Assembly: GCA_031216915.1 (NCBI GenBank)
Contig: CM062294.1
Span: forward strand, 158,923,455-158,987,454
Origin: Pictodentalium vernedei
Taxonomy: Eukaryota; Mollusca; Scaphopoda; Dentaliida; Dentaliidae
Reading direction: 5' to 3'
Length of the DNA: 64,000 nucleotides
Made by a program: the position numbers and the translations under genes
The notes under the pieces: model-generated
What the model was told of the DNA's origin: nothing
The model's database searches: none
The model's input: only the letters and a program-made list of their open reading frames with translations
In this document: in pieces, positions 33,252 through 45,005 of the stretch
How positions within the stretch are numbered: position 1 is the stretch's first letter
How the letters are laid out: the number at the start of each line of letters is the position of its first letter

Positions 33252-34304
33252 TCATCTTGTCATAACATTAACAACTCTAATAAATTGGCATAATTTATGA
33301 AGGACTGTAATATTTCTACTTGAGAAGAGCTCTCTGTATTTAAAAGCCGAAGGACGTTTATGCGTAAAGGTGGGTAAGTACATTTTTCTTTCATCGTATA
33401 ACCTTTCGCATTCCATAACGTAGTGATACTCGTCCCCAACCTTTCCCATTGGGCAAAGCTTACAAATGCGGTCTTGTCTTGGGGTATTTTTCCATCGACC
33501 TGTGTTAATCGGCAGGTGATGATTAGATGTGATAAATTTAACAAGGGTCAAGACATCTGTTAATGGCAGACGGGATATATAAAATTTCATTTCTAAGTTG
33601 TGATCGAGTAACCTGTAATTATCGTACAATGTCGACCTGGTAACGCTTGACCACCACTCTTGACGGAACTGGTCAGTCAGGATATTCTTAACTTCAGCTA
33701 CCAAAAATCTTGAGTTTCCACAGTTTTGAGAATACCAAACGTGGGATAACCCGCATGTGTCTAGGATATTCTTAACATTTAGAAGCCACTGGCAGCAGTG
33801 TTTATTATTAGTCATTAACACATTTAAATAATTGTATAGGATGAGATTATTTTTTGTTTCGGGGCTATTTATTAATCTACACCAGTAACTAATAATTCGA
33901 CATTTTATTTCAATCTGTATTGGAGTCGTCCCCAATTCACCGTAAATAAATATGGGTGGCGTACTTGGCTTTAATTTCAGAATGAATTTTAAAAATTTAT
34001 GTTGGAACCTTTCTATTGATAGTATATTTTGAAACCCCCACACTTCACAGCCGTACAGCAAGATCGGTTGGATTATTTTATGAAAAAGGTCTAACTGAAT
34101 ATCAAACGGAAGAGAGAAGTGTCTTATTTTTCTGATCACAGAGTACATCGCCTTTGTAGCCCTTTCCGCAAGGTCTTTCTTGTCCTTAAAGAAGGAACCG
34201 TTCCTGTTGATGACCACGCCTAAATACTTATAGTCATTGACTATGTCTAGTTGTTCGCCTTGTATTACGAACTGATGTGAAGGTCGCCTTCCGCCTATGA
34301 CCAT
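33252..34304 (-). CDS. LINE RT thumb and CCHC C-terminal domain (M6)
   Basis: A 350-codon frame continuous with the reverse transcriptase apart from the one-base loss shared by every copy. The knuckle is CKLC-X9-H-X4-C as in M3. Differences from M3 are few (for example E for D in the knuckle spacer GDEYHY, and P for R in LKPSTPP). The upstream frame stops exactly at this ATG, giving the TAATG junction. Confidence 0.75.
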   Translation of the reverse strand: MVIGGRRPSHQFVIQGEQLDIVNDYKYLGVVINRNGSFFKDKKDLAERATKAMYSVIRKIRHFSLPFDIQLDLFHKIIQPILLYGCEVWGFQNILSIERFQHKFLKFILKLKPSTPPIFIYGELGTTPIQIEIKCRIISYWCRLINSPETKNNLILYNYLNVLMTNNKHCCQWLLNVKNILDTCGLSHVWYSQNCGNSRFLVAEVKNILTDQFRQEWWSSVTRSTLYDNYRLLDHNLEMKFYISRLPLTDVLTLVKFITSNHHLPINTGRWKNTPRQDRICKLCPMGKVGDEYHYVMECERLYDERKMYLPTFTHKRPSAFKYRELFSSRNITVLHKLCQFIRVVNVMTR

Positions 34305-36157
34305 TACTTTGATTTCTTGGGGTTAATTACTAGTTTCCATTGGGAACAATAATCTGAAAACTTGTCCAAGGTTCGTTGCATATCAGAACTTGTCTCAGCT
34401 AAAAGTACGGTATCATCGGCATAGAGGAGAATGAGCAATTTAATATAGACTGATGTTTCTTCTGCTATTTGGGTTTCTATATTGGAGAGACCTTTGGTGG
34501 TATTCGTGGATAGAAATGATTCTAAATCGCTAAGATATATAGAGAAAAGTAAGGGTGATAAATTTTCCCCTTGCCTAACGCCCGTCGTGGGGTAAAAATT
34601 CTCAGATAGTTCGTTTTCAACTTTTACTTTGGATTTAATTCCTTTATACATGTTTATTATAGTCCTCATGATTTTCCCGTCGATCCCCGATGCCAATAGT
34701 TTTTTCCATAGACCTACCCGCCAAATGGTGTCAAATGCTTGTTTAAAATCGATAAATGTACAATACAGTTTTTTTCCGAGAAGTTTTGTTATTTCTGAGA
34801 TAAAGTATAAGGACATAATATTGTCTAGGGTAGAGTAGCCTTTCCTAAATCCAGTCTGTGTTTCACCAAGCAAATTGTTTAGTTCAACGTAATCGTTTAG
34901 CCGTTTATTCAGAGTTTTTGTAAAATGTTTACCAAGACAGCTGAGGACTGTAATATGCCTGTAGTTTTCAGGTTGTAAAGGATCCCCCTTGTTTTTGTAT
35001 ACTGGAGACACAATGCCAGTCAGCCACACATCAGGAATAACTCCAGTTTCCAAAATAATATTAAAGAAAAGTTCATAAATGGGCAGCATGAGGTTAGCAG
35101 TGGCCTTAATATGTTCATTTAATATATGATCACAACCACCGGATTTATTTGTCGTGAGACTGTTTATTGCATTCAATATTTCAGTACTGGTTATTTTCAT
35201 GTTCAGTGGGTGGTCAAGGTTTTCATCTGGGTTAACTGTGGGTTCTTCATCATCAGTGTAGCTGTATTCTTGGGAGCTTTTAAGAAAGTTATATATATCA
35301 TTAATTGCAACTTGAGGCTTAGATTTTTGATTAGTACAATTTAAGATATTCCAATAATCACGGGGGTTACTCGTCTGTAAAGTTTTTAGCTTATGTGAAA
35401 TATTTTTATTATATTTCTTAACAGCAGATTTTATACATTTTTTATATGTTTTACTTTTAATTTTCAGCATGGTCTTAGTATCAGTGTCCCTGTATAAAGC
35501 ATGAGATCTCATGGCTTTTTGGTATTCCCGTCTCCCTGTCTTACAAGTATCATCAAACCATGGTTTTCTATTTGTGTTTACTTCCGTGTTTTTATTGTGC
35601 CCGAATGTCGGTTCTGCCGCAGACAAAAATAGATCGCTGATTGAATTCGCAATTACATTTGCTTGAGTTTGACTAAACTGGTTCGTGTCGCGTCCAGCAG
35701 CTGCTACAATTTTGTGCAATTCATCAACCAATCCCTGGTCGATGTTTTGCACAAAGTCGTTCGCCTTGGGCGCTAACCATAATTTGGGAGTGGTCTTTTT
35801 TATGCTTCTTGTATTGGGATCACAATTTCCACCGAGCCTTTCCCCCGTATTATTATCAGCTGATTGGGGTTTTTTGATTATGATTTCTATGGGGTTATGT
35901 GCATCTGAAAATAAGTTTGAAAAATCGAGAACGGAAAATTCATGTACAATGTCAAAAAAGTGTATTGTAGATATACAGTAGTCGACCACGCTGGACCCCT
36001 TACATGTTAAGTGACCAATACCTTTATCTTTCCTTATTCTCCCGTTATTAATATAAAGATTACAAGATTTGCACAGCTCGATAAGACGTCGACCAAAGTT
36101 GTTGATGCCTTTATCCTGTGATTTTCGGGGTGGGATAATTCTAAATTCTGGGGGCAC
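34304..36157 (-). CDS. LINE endonuclease tail plus reverse transcriptase (M6)
   Basis: A 617-codon frame with all RT motifs: FIDFKQAFDTIW (motif A, with the family-typical T after AFD), RQGENLSP (motif B) and YADDTVLL (motif C). Two substitutions fall in the fingers (ENYRHIT and GKHFTK) and would probably harm activity. The upstream edge is the 5' truncation of the element: the frame runs open through the junction into array sequence but contains no ATG until codon 216. It cannot be a functional retrotransposition protein because the endonuclease active site is absent. Confidence 0.85.
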   Translation of the reverse strand: MPPEFRIIPPRKSQDKGINNFGRRLIELCKSCNLYINNGRIRKDKGIGHLTCKGSSVVDYCISTIHFFDIVHEFSVLDFSNLFSDAHNPIEIIIKKPQSADNNTGERLGGNCDPNTRSIKKTTPKLWLAPKANDFVQNIDQGLVDELHKIVAAAGRDTNQFSQTQANVIANSISDLFLSAAEPTFGHNKNTEVNTNRKPWFDDTCKTGRREYQKAMRSHALYRDTDTKTMLKIKSKTYKKCIKSAVKKYNKNISHKLKTLQTSNPRDYWNILNCTNQKSKPQVAINDIYNFLKSSQEYSYTDDEEPTVNPDENLDHPLNMKITSTEILNAINSLTTNKSGGCDHILNEHIKATANLMLPIYELFFNIILETGVIPDVWLTGIVSPVYKNKGDPLQPENYRHITVLSCLGKHFTKTLNKRLNDYVELNNLLGETQTGFRKGYSTLDNIMSLYFISEITKLLGKKLYCTFIDFKQAFDTIWRVGLWKKLLASGIDGKIMRTIINMYKGIKSKVKVENELSENFYPTTGVRQGENLSPLLFSIYLSDLESFLSTNTTKGLSNIETQIAEETSVYIKLLILLYADDTVLLAETSSDMQRTLDKFSDYCSQWKLVINPKKSK

Positions 36158-36880
36158 ACGAACGCCTTCATTGATACAAGCGCATTTTGGGAATGCAACA
36201 CCCGAAACTGCGTGAAAGAACTCAATTCGTCAGAATCATGTTTCCATATTTTGTTACACAGGCATGGGAAATACTTGGTCGGATTTTATTTAATCGATTT
36301 GATATGCGCTTCTGGTAAGACAGTGAGAATCAACCCACCATATTCATATGACTTGAGAACTGACAGTCGGGAAGTTTAATTTATTGTTTATTGTGTTTTG
36401 ACGTAACATTGAACACCCTTGGTAATATCGGACGATTATATGCTGAAACGAAGATTTTCATACAGGCAACCATTTTAACGTTTGTGTGTCTCCATTTTAT
36501 CAACGCACGCATCTGGGCCTTCATAATCGCGGAACAACGTATAACTGCATGCTTATTCGAGAATTTAATTACCAAATGAGGCGCCTACGCCGTCTGAACT
36601 GTTGGTGTAACGCTTAGTTCTACTGAACTCCGTCGGGAAAAGGAAATTTTACGAACCGAAGCTTGTTAGTGTCTGTCTTGCAACACTCTTATAAAGCGGA
36701 GGAAGAATTGGTGCAACCTACCTTTCTGCAACATAGACAAGAAACCACCAACTAGTCAAGGATTGAAACAAGCTTGTCTGGCTGGGGACGAGTGTACATT
36801 TTATATAAATAAACATTTGAATAAAGATTTAACAGCCCTTTTAAGGGCTTGAGGGTGTGTGTCTGTGAGAGGGTGTCTTT

Positions 36881-36897
36881 GGGGGGGGGGGGGGGGG
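36881..36897 (+). repeat. Pure poly-G run of 17 (M6)
   Basis: Uninterrupted G17 on the plus strand, about 30 bases after the AGCCCTTTTAAGGGCT stem-loop. Its length varies from 10 to 18 in the counterparts that are pure G, as expected of replication slippage. Runs of this kind are also prone to sequencing error, so exact lengths are uncertain. Confidence 0.7.
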
Positions 36898-37189
36898 TCA
36901 TTTGAAATTCCCGAAGGATAACCAGATACCTCACAATCACATACGGCATCCTATCTCCCAGAAGGCTTGATGGGTGACTCCCGGTTTTTCAAAACTAAAA
37001 TATTGGAGCTTTCTCCACTCTTTTTGTAACCGCTATAGTCATATACCGGGGCCGCTACCAAACCGGCGTTGCTGTTTGGTTTCTTTTCTCTTCTTCCCTC
37101 AAATTTGCCATCGCACAACATTACATTCTGGCTCGCCACCATGGTGGGACTCAAACCTCTACCATCGCCGGCCTGGAACCGAATAGAGC

Positions 37190-40100
37190 TGGCTCTCTTA
37201 TAGTTTTAATGGCGTTGTGGGATTGAGTATTGACAATCTAACACTCCAACGCAAACTGCCGGGATTTCTAACCGCGTGCATACCCCCCTCCGACTCCATT
37301 TGAGGCAATAGGAAAGCTAGTCCTGTGTGATCCAAGTGAAATGAAATCAGGTTAACCGGGTCGCAAGGGATTTGTATATCCCACATCGCCCCTGCGCGCA
37401 TTTGGCGCGCCAAAACTTTTCATTCATTCTTCTGTCTGTACTCTTGATCAAGTATCCTCCTCGGTGATATGCGCTCTTTGAAACCCAATCCTAGAAATAT
37501 GTACCTTATCTACCGTAAAGGTCGACTTTCTGTGACTGACAGGGTTCCCCACTTCGATTAATTACGCTGCCGAAATAGAGGCAGGCGTTCCGCCGAAGAG
37601 CACTATTACAAACAGCTTCCTTGTTGGTGGGGCGCTAGATATCCACAGCGTGCGCAGGATCTGGGCTTTCATGGTCTCTTGACCTGAACTTGTAATTTTT
37701 ATATACTTTTGTTATCAGAAACAGGCTTGGTGGATGCAATTATTGTGCTTTTTGAAAAGGAGGACGTATTCCCACAACCTTTACTGCTCGAATCACAAGT
37801 CGAATCTTGTAAAGTTATGAAGTATAGGATACATAACCAAGACTTTCTGATCTGAAAACAGAAATATATCGGCTCCTGCAAATGTGTTATTAACACTTCA
37901 CGAGTGGGCGGAATATATTAGGATAAGTGGATGGCACCATTGAGAATATTATTGTTTTGAGCAGTAAAGTTATGAGGTGTGAAGTATAGGATAGATAACC
38001 AAGACTTTCTGATCTGAGAACAGAAATATATCGGCACCTGCTAAAGTGTTATCAACGCTTCACGAGTGGGCGGAATATATTAGGATAAATGTTTGCAAAC
38101 ATGGACTTCAAGACTATGCCTGTAACAACAGAATATTGTTGTACCAGAAATTAAAAGGGGTAAGATTAACAGATGAAAAATGTTATCGAGCATTAATTAT
38201 TTATTCATTATTCAACAACCTTCAGTATATAAAAACATTTCGTATAAAGCACAGTAGTCTAACAATGGAAACAAAAATAACACATCATGTATATATTATA
38301 GTGGAACAGCTAAAACAGATAACGACGCTATTCGTATTGTATGTTACAGTTAATAATATGTGAAAAGAAAAGTGCATAACACACTTTTCAATCAACATGT
38401 TGTCGCAATTCACAATGCACACCACGATCAAGTTAGAATTTCAAAACATTCCACATTTTCATGCTTTACATAGTCTCGTCTAACTTGAACGCGAACAAAA
38501 GCTGTCCACTAACTCCTTTTGTAGTTCCATTATATTATCGCAAACGTCAGTTTCTGTTTGTGGTTCATTTTCTGATAAGTTGCTACCACCTCCTTGCAGG
38601 GATATGGCAATTGTATTCGCTAATCTCCGTATATCTTCCCAAGACTCCTTCCTATAACTCTCGTATGTTGCTATTGATGTTTGAATTGTGGTCTTCCTTA
38701 TAAGCAGATTATAAGTCATAAAAATGGATGGTCTTGTAGTGTTGACTATTTTTCTGTCTATGGATGCTGAAATGTGCCCTATAAAGATAAGAATTATCGT
38801 GTTATATTATTGTAAATGGTTATGGCGGAAATGGAACAATTTGAGATGGTGGGGGATTTCAGCCATATTCACCACACTTACGCGTCTTTCGCACATGCAC
38901 TTCGACACCGCCACCCCTCCCCGAACGCAGTCTGACACTACCTCTATATCTGCTAAATATATTTGCGCGTTCCGTTGTAAAGCCGTAATGGTTTTGAGGG
39001 AAGAACCAAGGTTCTTTTATGCAAACCTGAATAGTATCCCAAACCATTCTGAGATGATGAAAAGCACTGCAAAAATTATAACATTTCATAATGAAGCGAA
39101 AATAAAGTTTCCATTTCTCGTCCAATTCAGTCAACTGAACAGGCCTCCCGTCGCACTCTTAAAATACATGAACACTCATAGACACTCTTGTTACGTTAAG
39201 TCACTAATCATCAGCTTAATCTGTCACTCATAAAATGCTCGAAAATGAAAAGTTAGGCTGCGATCAATATCGTTAGAGGCACTGGATATAACTCAAGCTT
39301 ACGGACTCATTCCAAAGAACAAAGTTATATATAAAAAACCAAATATGCCCTATAAATCATTAAATTATCTGTAGTACATACCTAACATGGTGATATATTT
39401 GTCAACTTTATCATGCTTCATCAATAAATCTCTCAGCATTTTCACCGATTGTACCATGTCCATGCTTCTCTTTTCTTAAAACATGAATTGAACGCCGAAC
39501 AGTTGATCCTGGGCTGGAATGAATTGTGATGCGCACAGAACTCCTGCAATATATATATATTCTCTGGTATTCTTTGATCTTTTGAAATGTTACACATATT
39601 TTCCTGTGCATAATTCGTATCTAATTGTCGGGCTTCGGGTTCCTATGATCGAATGTGCAATAACTGGGGCTTCATTGAATAAAACTCACAATCTATCACA
39701 CCACTTATTGTTTGAAGAAACAACTAGTGTTTGTTACTGACTAATTGCGCTAGCGGCACATACCATAATTCAGTCTGTTTTGTTTTAATAAACGTTCTTA
39801 ACAAACACAAATGTTAGGTTGGGTCATTAATTATGTTCATTTGTAAACAAGCGGCATATCCACTTTGTCCCGGCCATTGTCATCAGTTTTCGTGTACTTA
39901 ATCAATCTATTGTTAAATAAACAATTGGACTGGAATGAAAATTCAGTATCACTGTTAGTTGTTTAGATGAGAAAGTATACACGTTTTGCAAGAGAAATGG
40001 ATTCGACGAATGAAACTTAGTATTCCTACTTAATAAATGCAGAACGCCTTCATTGATACAAGCGCATTTTGGGAATGCAACACCCGAAACTGCGTGAAAG

Positions 40101-41080
40101 AACTCAATTCGTCAAAATCATGTTTCCATATTTTGTTACACAGGCATGGGAAATACTTGGTCGGATTTTATTTAATCGATTTGAAATGCGCTTCTGGTAA
40201 GACAGTGAGAATCAACCCACCATATTCATATGACTTGAGAACTGACAGTCGGGAAGTTTAATTTATTGTTTATTGTGTTTTGACGTAACATTGAACACCC
40301 TTGGTAATATCGGACGATTATATGCTGAAACGAAGATTTTCATGCAGGCAACCATTTTAACGTTTGTGTGTCTCCATTTTATCAACGCACGCATCTGGGC
40401 CTTCATAATCGCGGAACAACGTATAACTGCATGCTTATTCGAGAATTTAATTACCAAATGAGGCGCCTACGCCGTCTGAACTGTTGGTTTAACGCTTAGC
40501 TCTACTGAACTCCGTCGGGAAAAGGAAATTTAACGAACCGAAGCTTGTTAGTGTCTGTCTTGCAACACTCTTATAAAGCGGAGGAAGAATTGGTGCAACC
40601 TACCTTTCTGCAACATAGACAAGAAACCACCAACTAGTCAAGGATTGAAACAAGCTTGTCTGGCTGGGGACGAGTGTACATTTTATATAAATAAACATTT
40701 GAATAAAGATTTAACAGCCCTTTTAAGGGCTTGAGGGTGTGTGCCTATGAGAGGGTGTCTTTGGGGGGGGGGGGGAGGCGGAGGGGTCATTTGAAATTCC
40801 CGAAGGATAACCAGATACCTCACAATCACATTCGGCATCCTATCTCCAAGAAGGCTTGATGGGTGACTCCCGGATTTTCAAAACTAAATTGTTGGAGTTT
40901 TCTCCACTCCTTTTTTGTAACCGCCATAGTCATATACCGGGGCCGCTACCAAACCGGCGTTGCTGTTTGGTTTCTTTTCTCTTCTTCCCTCAAATTTGCC
41001 ATCGCACAACATTACATTCTGGCTCGCCACCATGGTGGGACTCAAACCTCTACCATCGCCGGCCTGGAACCGAATAGAGC
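37190..41080. repeat. Monomer M7, short body, no LINE
   Basis: A 3.9-kb unit with the short-type deletion at about 37810 and an empty LINE site near 40044. Unlike the other LINE-less monomers it lacks the extra 3' segment of about 30 bases, so its 3' end is of the LINE-carrier type. The GC hairpin has a changed loop and a broken arm (gcgcgcatttggcgcgcc). No gene recognised. Confidence 0.9.
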
Positions 41081-44000
41081 TGGCTCTCTTATAGTTTTAA
41101 TGGCGTTGTGGGATTGAGTATTGACAATCTAACACTCCAACGTAAACTGCCGGGATTTCTAACCGCGTGCATACCCCCCTCCGACTCCATTTGAGGCAAT
41201 AGGAAAGCTAGTCCTGTGTGATCCAAGTGAAATAAAATAAGGTTAACCGGGTCGCAAGGGATTTGTATATCCCACATCGCCCCTGCTCGCCTTCGGCGCG
41301 CCAAAACTTTTCATTCATTCTTCTGTCTGTACTCTTGATCAAGTATCCTCCTCGGTGATACGCGCTCTTTGAAACCCAATCCTAGAAATATGTACCTTAT
41401 CTACCGTAAAGGTCGACTTTCTGTGACTGACTGGGTTCCCCACTTCGATTAATTACGCTGCCGAAATACAGGCAGGCGTTCCGCCGAAGAGCACTATTAC
41501 AAACAGCTTCCTTGTTGGTGGGGCGCTAGATATCCATAGAGCGCGCAGGATCTGGGCTTTCATGGTCTCTTGACCTGAACTTGTAATTTTTATATACTTT
41601 TGTGATCAGAAACAGGCTTGGTGGATGCAATTATTGTGCTTTCTGAAAAGGAGGACGTATTCCCACAACCTTTACTGCTCGAATCACAAGTCGAATCTTG
41701 TAAAGTTATGAAGTATAGGATACATAACCAAGACTTTCTGATCTGAAAACAGAAATATATCGGCTCCTGCAAAAGTGTTATTAACACTTCACGAGTGGGC
41801 GGAATATATTAGGATAAGTGGATGGCACCATTGAGAATATTATTGTTTTGAGCAGTAAAGTTATGAGGTGTGAAGTATAGGATAGATAACCAAGACTTTC
41901 TGATCTGAGAACAGAAATATATCGGCACCTGCTAAAGTGTTATCAACGCTTCACGAGTGGGCGGAATATATTAGGATAAATGTTTGCAAGCATGGACTTC
42001 AAGATTATGCCTGTAACAACAGAATATTGTTGTACCAGAAATTAAAAGGGGTAAGATTAACAGATGAAAAATGTTATCGAGCATTAATTATTTGTTCATT
42101 ATTCAACAACCTTCAGTATATAAAAACATTTCGTATAAAGCACAGTAGTCTAACAATGGAAACAAAAATAACACATCATGTATATATTATAGTGGAACAG
42201 CTAAAACAGATAACGACGCTATTCGTATTGTATGTTACAGTTAATAATATGTGAAAAGAAAAGTGCATAACACACTCTTCAATCAACATGTTGTCGCAAT
42301 GCACAATGCACACCACGATCAAGTTAGAATTTCAAAACATTCCACATTTTCATGCTTTACATAGTCTCGTCTAAATTGAACGCGAACAAAAGCTGTCCAC
42401 TAACTCCTTTTGTATTTCCATTATATTCTCGCAAACGTCAGTTTCTGTTTGTGGTTCATTTTCTGATAAGTTGCTACCACCTCCTTGTAGGGATATGGCA
42501 ATTGTATTCGCTAATCTCCGTATATCTTCCCAAGACTCCTTCCTATAACTCTCGTATGTTGCTATTGATGTTTGAATTGTGGTCTTCCTTATAAGCAGAT
42601 TATAAGTTATAAAATTGGATGGTCTTGTAGTGTTGACTATTTTTCTGTCTATGGATGCTGAAATGTGCCCTATAAAGATAAGAATTATCGTGTTATATTA
42701 TAGTAAATGGTTATGGCGGAAATGGAACGATTTGAGATGGTGGGGGATTTCAGCCATATTCACCACACTTACGCGTCTTTCGCACATGCACTTTGACACC
42801 GCCACCTCTCCCCGAACGCAGTTTGACACTACCTCTATATCTGCTAAATATATTTGCGCTTTCCGTTGTAAAGCCGTAATGGTTTTGAGTGAAGAACCAA
42901 GGTACTTTTATGCAAACCTGAATAGTATCCCAAACCATTACCATTCTGAGATGATGAAAAGCACTGCAAAAATTATAACATTTCATAATGAAGCGAAAAT
43001 AAAGTTTCCATTTCTCGTCCAATTCAGTCAACTGAACAGGCCTCCCGTTGCACTCTTAAAATACATGAACACTCATAGACACTCTTGTTACGTTAAGTCA
43101 CTAATCATCAGCTTAATCTGTCACTCATGAAATGCTCGAAAATGAAAATTTAGGCTGCGATCAATATCGTTAGAGGCACTGGTCATATCTCAAGCTTACG
43201 TACTCATTCCAAAGAACAAAGTTATTTTTAAAAAACCCAAATATGCCCTATAAATCATTAAACTATCTGTAGTACATACCTAACATGGTGATATATTTGT
43301 CAACTTTATCATGCTTCATCAATAAATCTCTCAGCATTTTCACCGATTGTACCATGTCCATGCTTCTCTCTTTTCTTAAAACATGAATTGAACGTCGAAC
43401 AGTTGATCCAGGGCTGGAATGAATTGTGGTGCGCACAGAACTCCTGCAATATATATATATTCTTTGGTATTCTTTGATTTTTTGAAATGTTACACATATT
43501 TTCCTGTGCATAATTCGTATCTAATTGTCGGGCTTCGGGTTCCTATGATCGAATGTGCAATAATTAGGGCTTCATTGAATAAAACTCACAATCTAACACA
43601 CCACTTATTGTTTGAAGAAACAACTAGTATTTGTTACTGATTAATTGCGCTAGCGGCAAATACCATAATTCAGTTTGTTTTGTTTTAAAAAACGTTCTTA
43701 GCAAACGTTCTAAGGGTCATTAATTATGTTCATTTGTAAACAAGCGGTATATCCACTTTGTCCCGGCCATTGTCATCAGTTTTCGTGTACTTAATCAATC
43801 TATTGTTAAATAAACAATTGGACTGGAATGAAAATTCAGTATCACTGTTAGTTGTTTAGATGAGAAAGTATACACGTTTTGCAAGAGAAATGGAATCGAC
43901 GAATGAAACTTAGTATTCCAACTTAATAAATGCAGAACGCCTTCATTGATACAAGCGCATTTTGGGAATGCAACACCCGAAACTGCGTGAAAGAACTCAA

Positions 44001-45005
44001 TTCGTCAAAATCATGTTTCCATATTTTGTTACACAGGCATGGGAAATACTTGGTCGGATTTTATTTAATCGATTTGATATGCGCTTCTGGTAAGACAGTG
44101 AGAATCAACCCACCATATTCATATGACTTGAGAACTGACAGTTGGGAAGATTAATTTATTGTTTATTGTGTTTTGACGTAACATTGAACACCCTTGGTAA
44201 TACCGGACGATTATATGCTGAAATGAAGTTTTTCATGCAGGCAACCATTTTAACGTTTGTGTGTCTCCATTTTATCAACGGACGCATCTGGGCCTTCATA
44301 TTCGCGGAACAGCGTATAACTGCATGCTTATTCGAGAATTTAATTACCCAACGAATTGCCTACGCTGTCTGAACTTTTGGTTTAACGCTTAGCTCTACTG
44401 AACTCCGTCGGGAAAAGGAAATTTGACGAACCGAAGCTTGTTAGTGTCTGTCTTGCAACACTCTTATAAAGAAGACGCATGGAAATGGTAGACAAAGCGT
44501 AGGAAGAATTGGTGCAACCTACCTTTCTGCAACATACACAAGAAACCACCAACTTGTCAAGGATTGAAACAAGCTTGTCTGGCTGAGGACGAGCGTACAT
44601 TTTATATAAATAAACATTTGAATAAAGATTTAACAGCCCTTTTAAGGGCTTGAGGGTGTGTGTCTGTGAGAGGGTGTCTCTGGGGGTGGGGGTGGGGGGG
44701 GGGTGGAAGGGTCATTTGAAATTCCCGAAGGATAACCAGATACCTCACAATCACATACGGCATCCTATCTCCCAGAAGGCTTGATGGGTGACTCCCGGTT
44801 TTTCAAAACTAAATTGTTGGAGCTTTCTCCACTCCTTTTTTGTAACCGCTATAGTCATATACCGGGACCGCTACCAAACCGGCGTTGCTGTTTGGTTTCT
44901 TTTCTCTTCTTCCCTCAAATTTGCCATCGCACAACATTACATTCTGGTTCGCCACCATGGTGGGACTCAAACCTCTACCATCGCCGGCCTGGAACCGAAT
45001 AGAGC
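41081..45005. repeat. Monomer M8, short body, no LINE
   Basis: A 3.9-kb unit with the short-type deletion at about 41701 and an empty LINE site near 43937. The extra 3' segment of about 30 bases is present near 44474. There is a private complex indel at 43692-43720, where acgttct appears twice 13 bases apart and neighbouring sequence is lost. The G-rich tract at 44682-44711 is interrupted by T and A. No gene recognised. Confidence 0.9.

Larger units (their letters stand above)
32413..36160 (-). mobile_element. LINE copy in M6
   Basis: Insertion at the common site, with four TCAAA tail repeats (plus strand) next to the AATAAA signal of the element. It lacks the 10-base 3' segment of M3 and M9, so it groups with the M1 and M10 copies. 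Both coding halves are open. Private changes in the RT region include an H in place of P in ENYRPIT and an H in place of L in GKLFTK, both at positions normally conserved in RT fingers. Confidence 0.9.
28956..37189. repeat. Monomer M6, long body with LINE
   Basis: An 8.2-kb unit with a LINE at 32413-36160, whose two frames are both intact apart from the shared split. It has several private body differences near 28970-29950. One is an 11-bp deletion at about 29160 that removes one arm of the GC hairpin found in every other monomer. Its 3' end carries an uninterrupted run of 17 G at 36881-36897. Confidence 0.9.
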
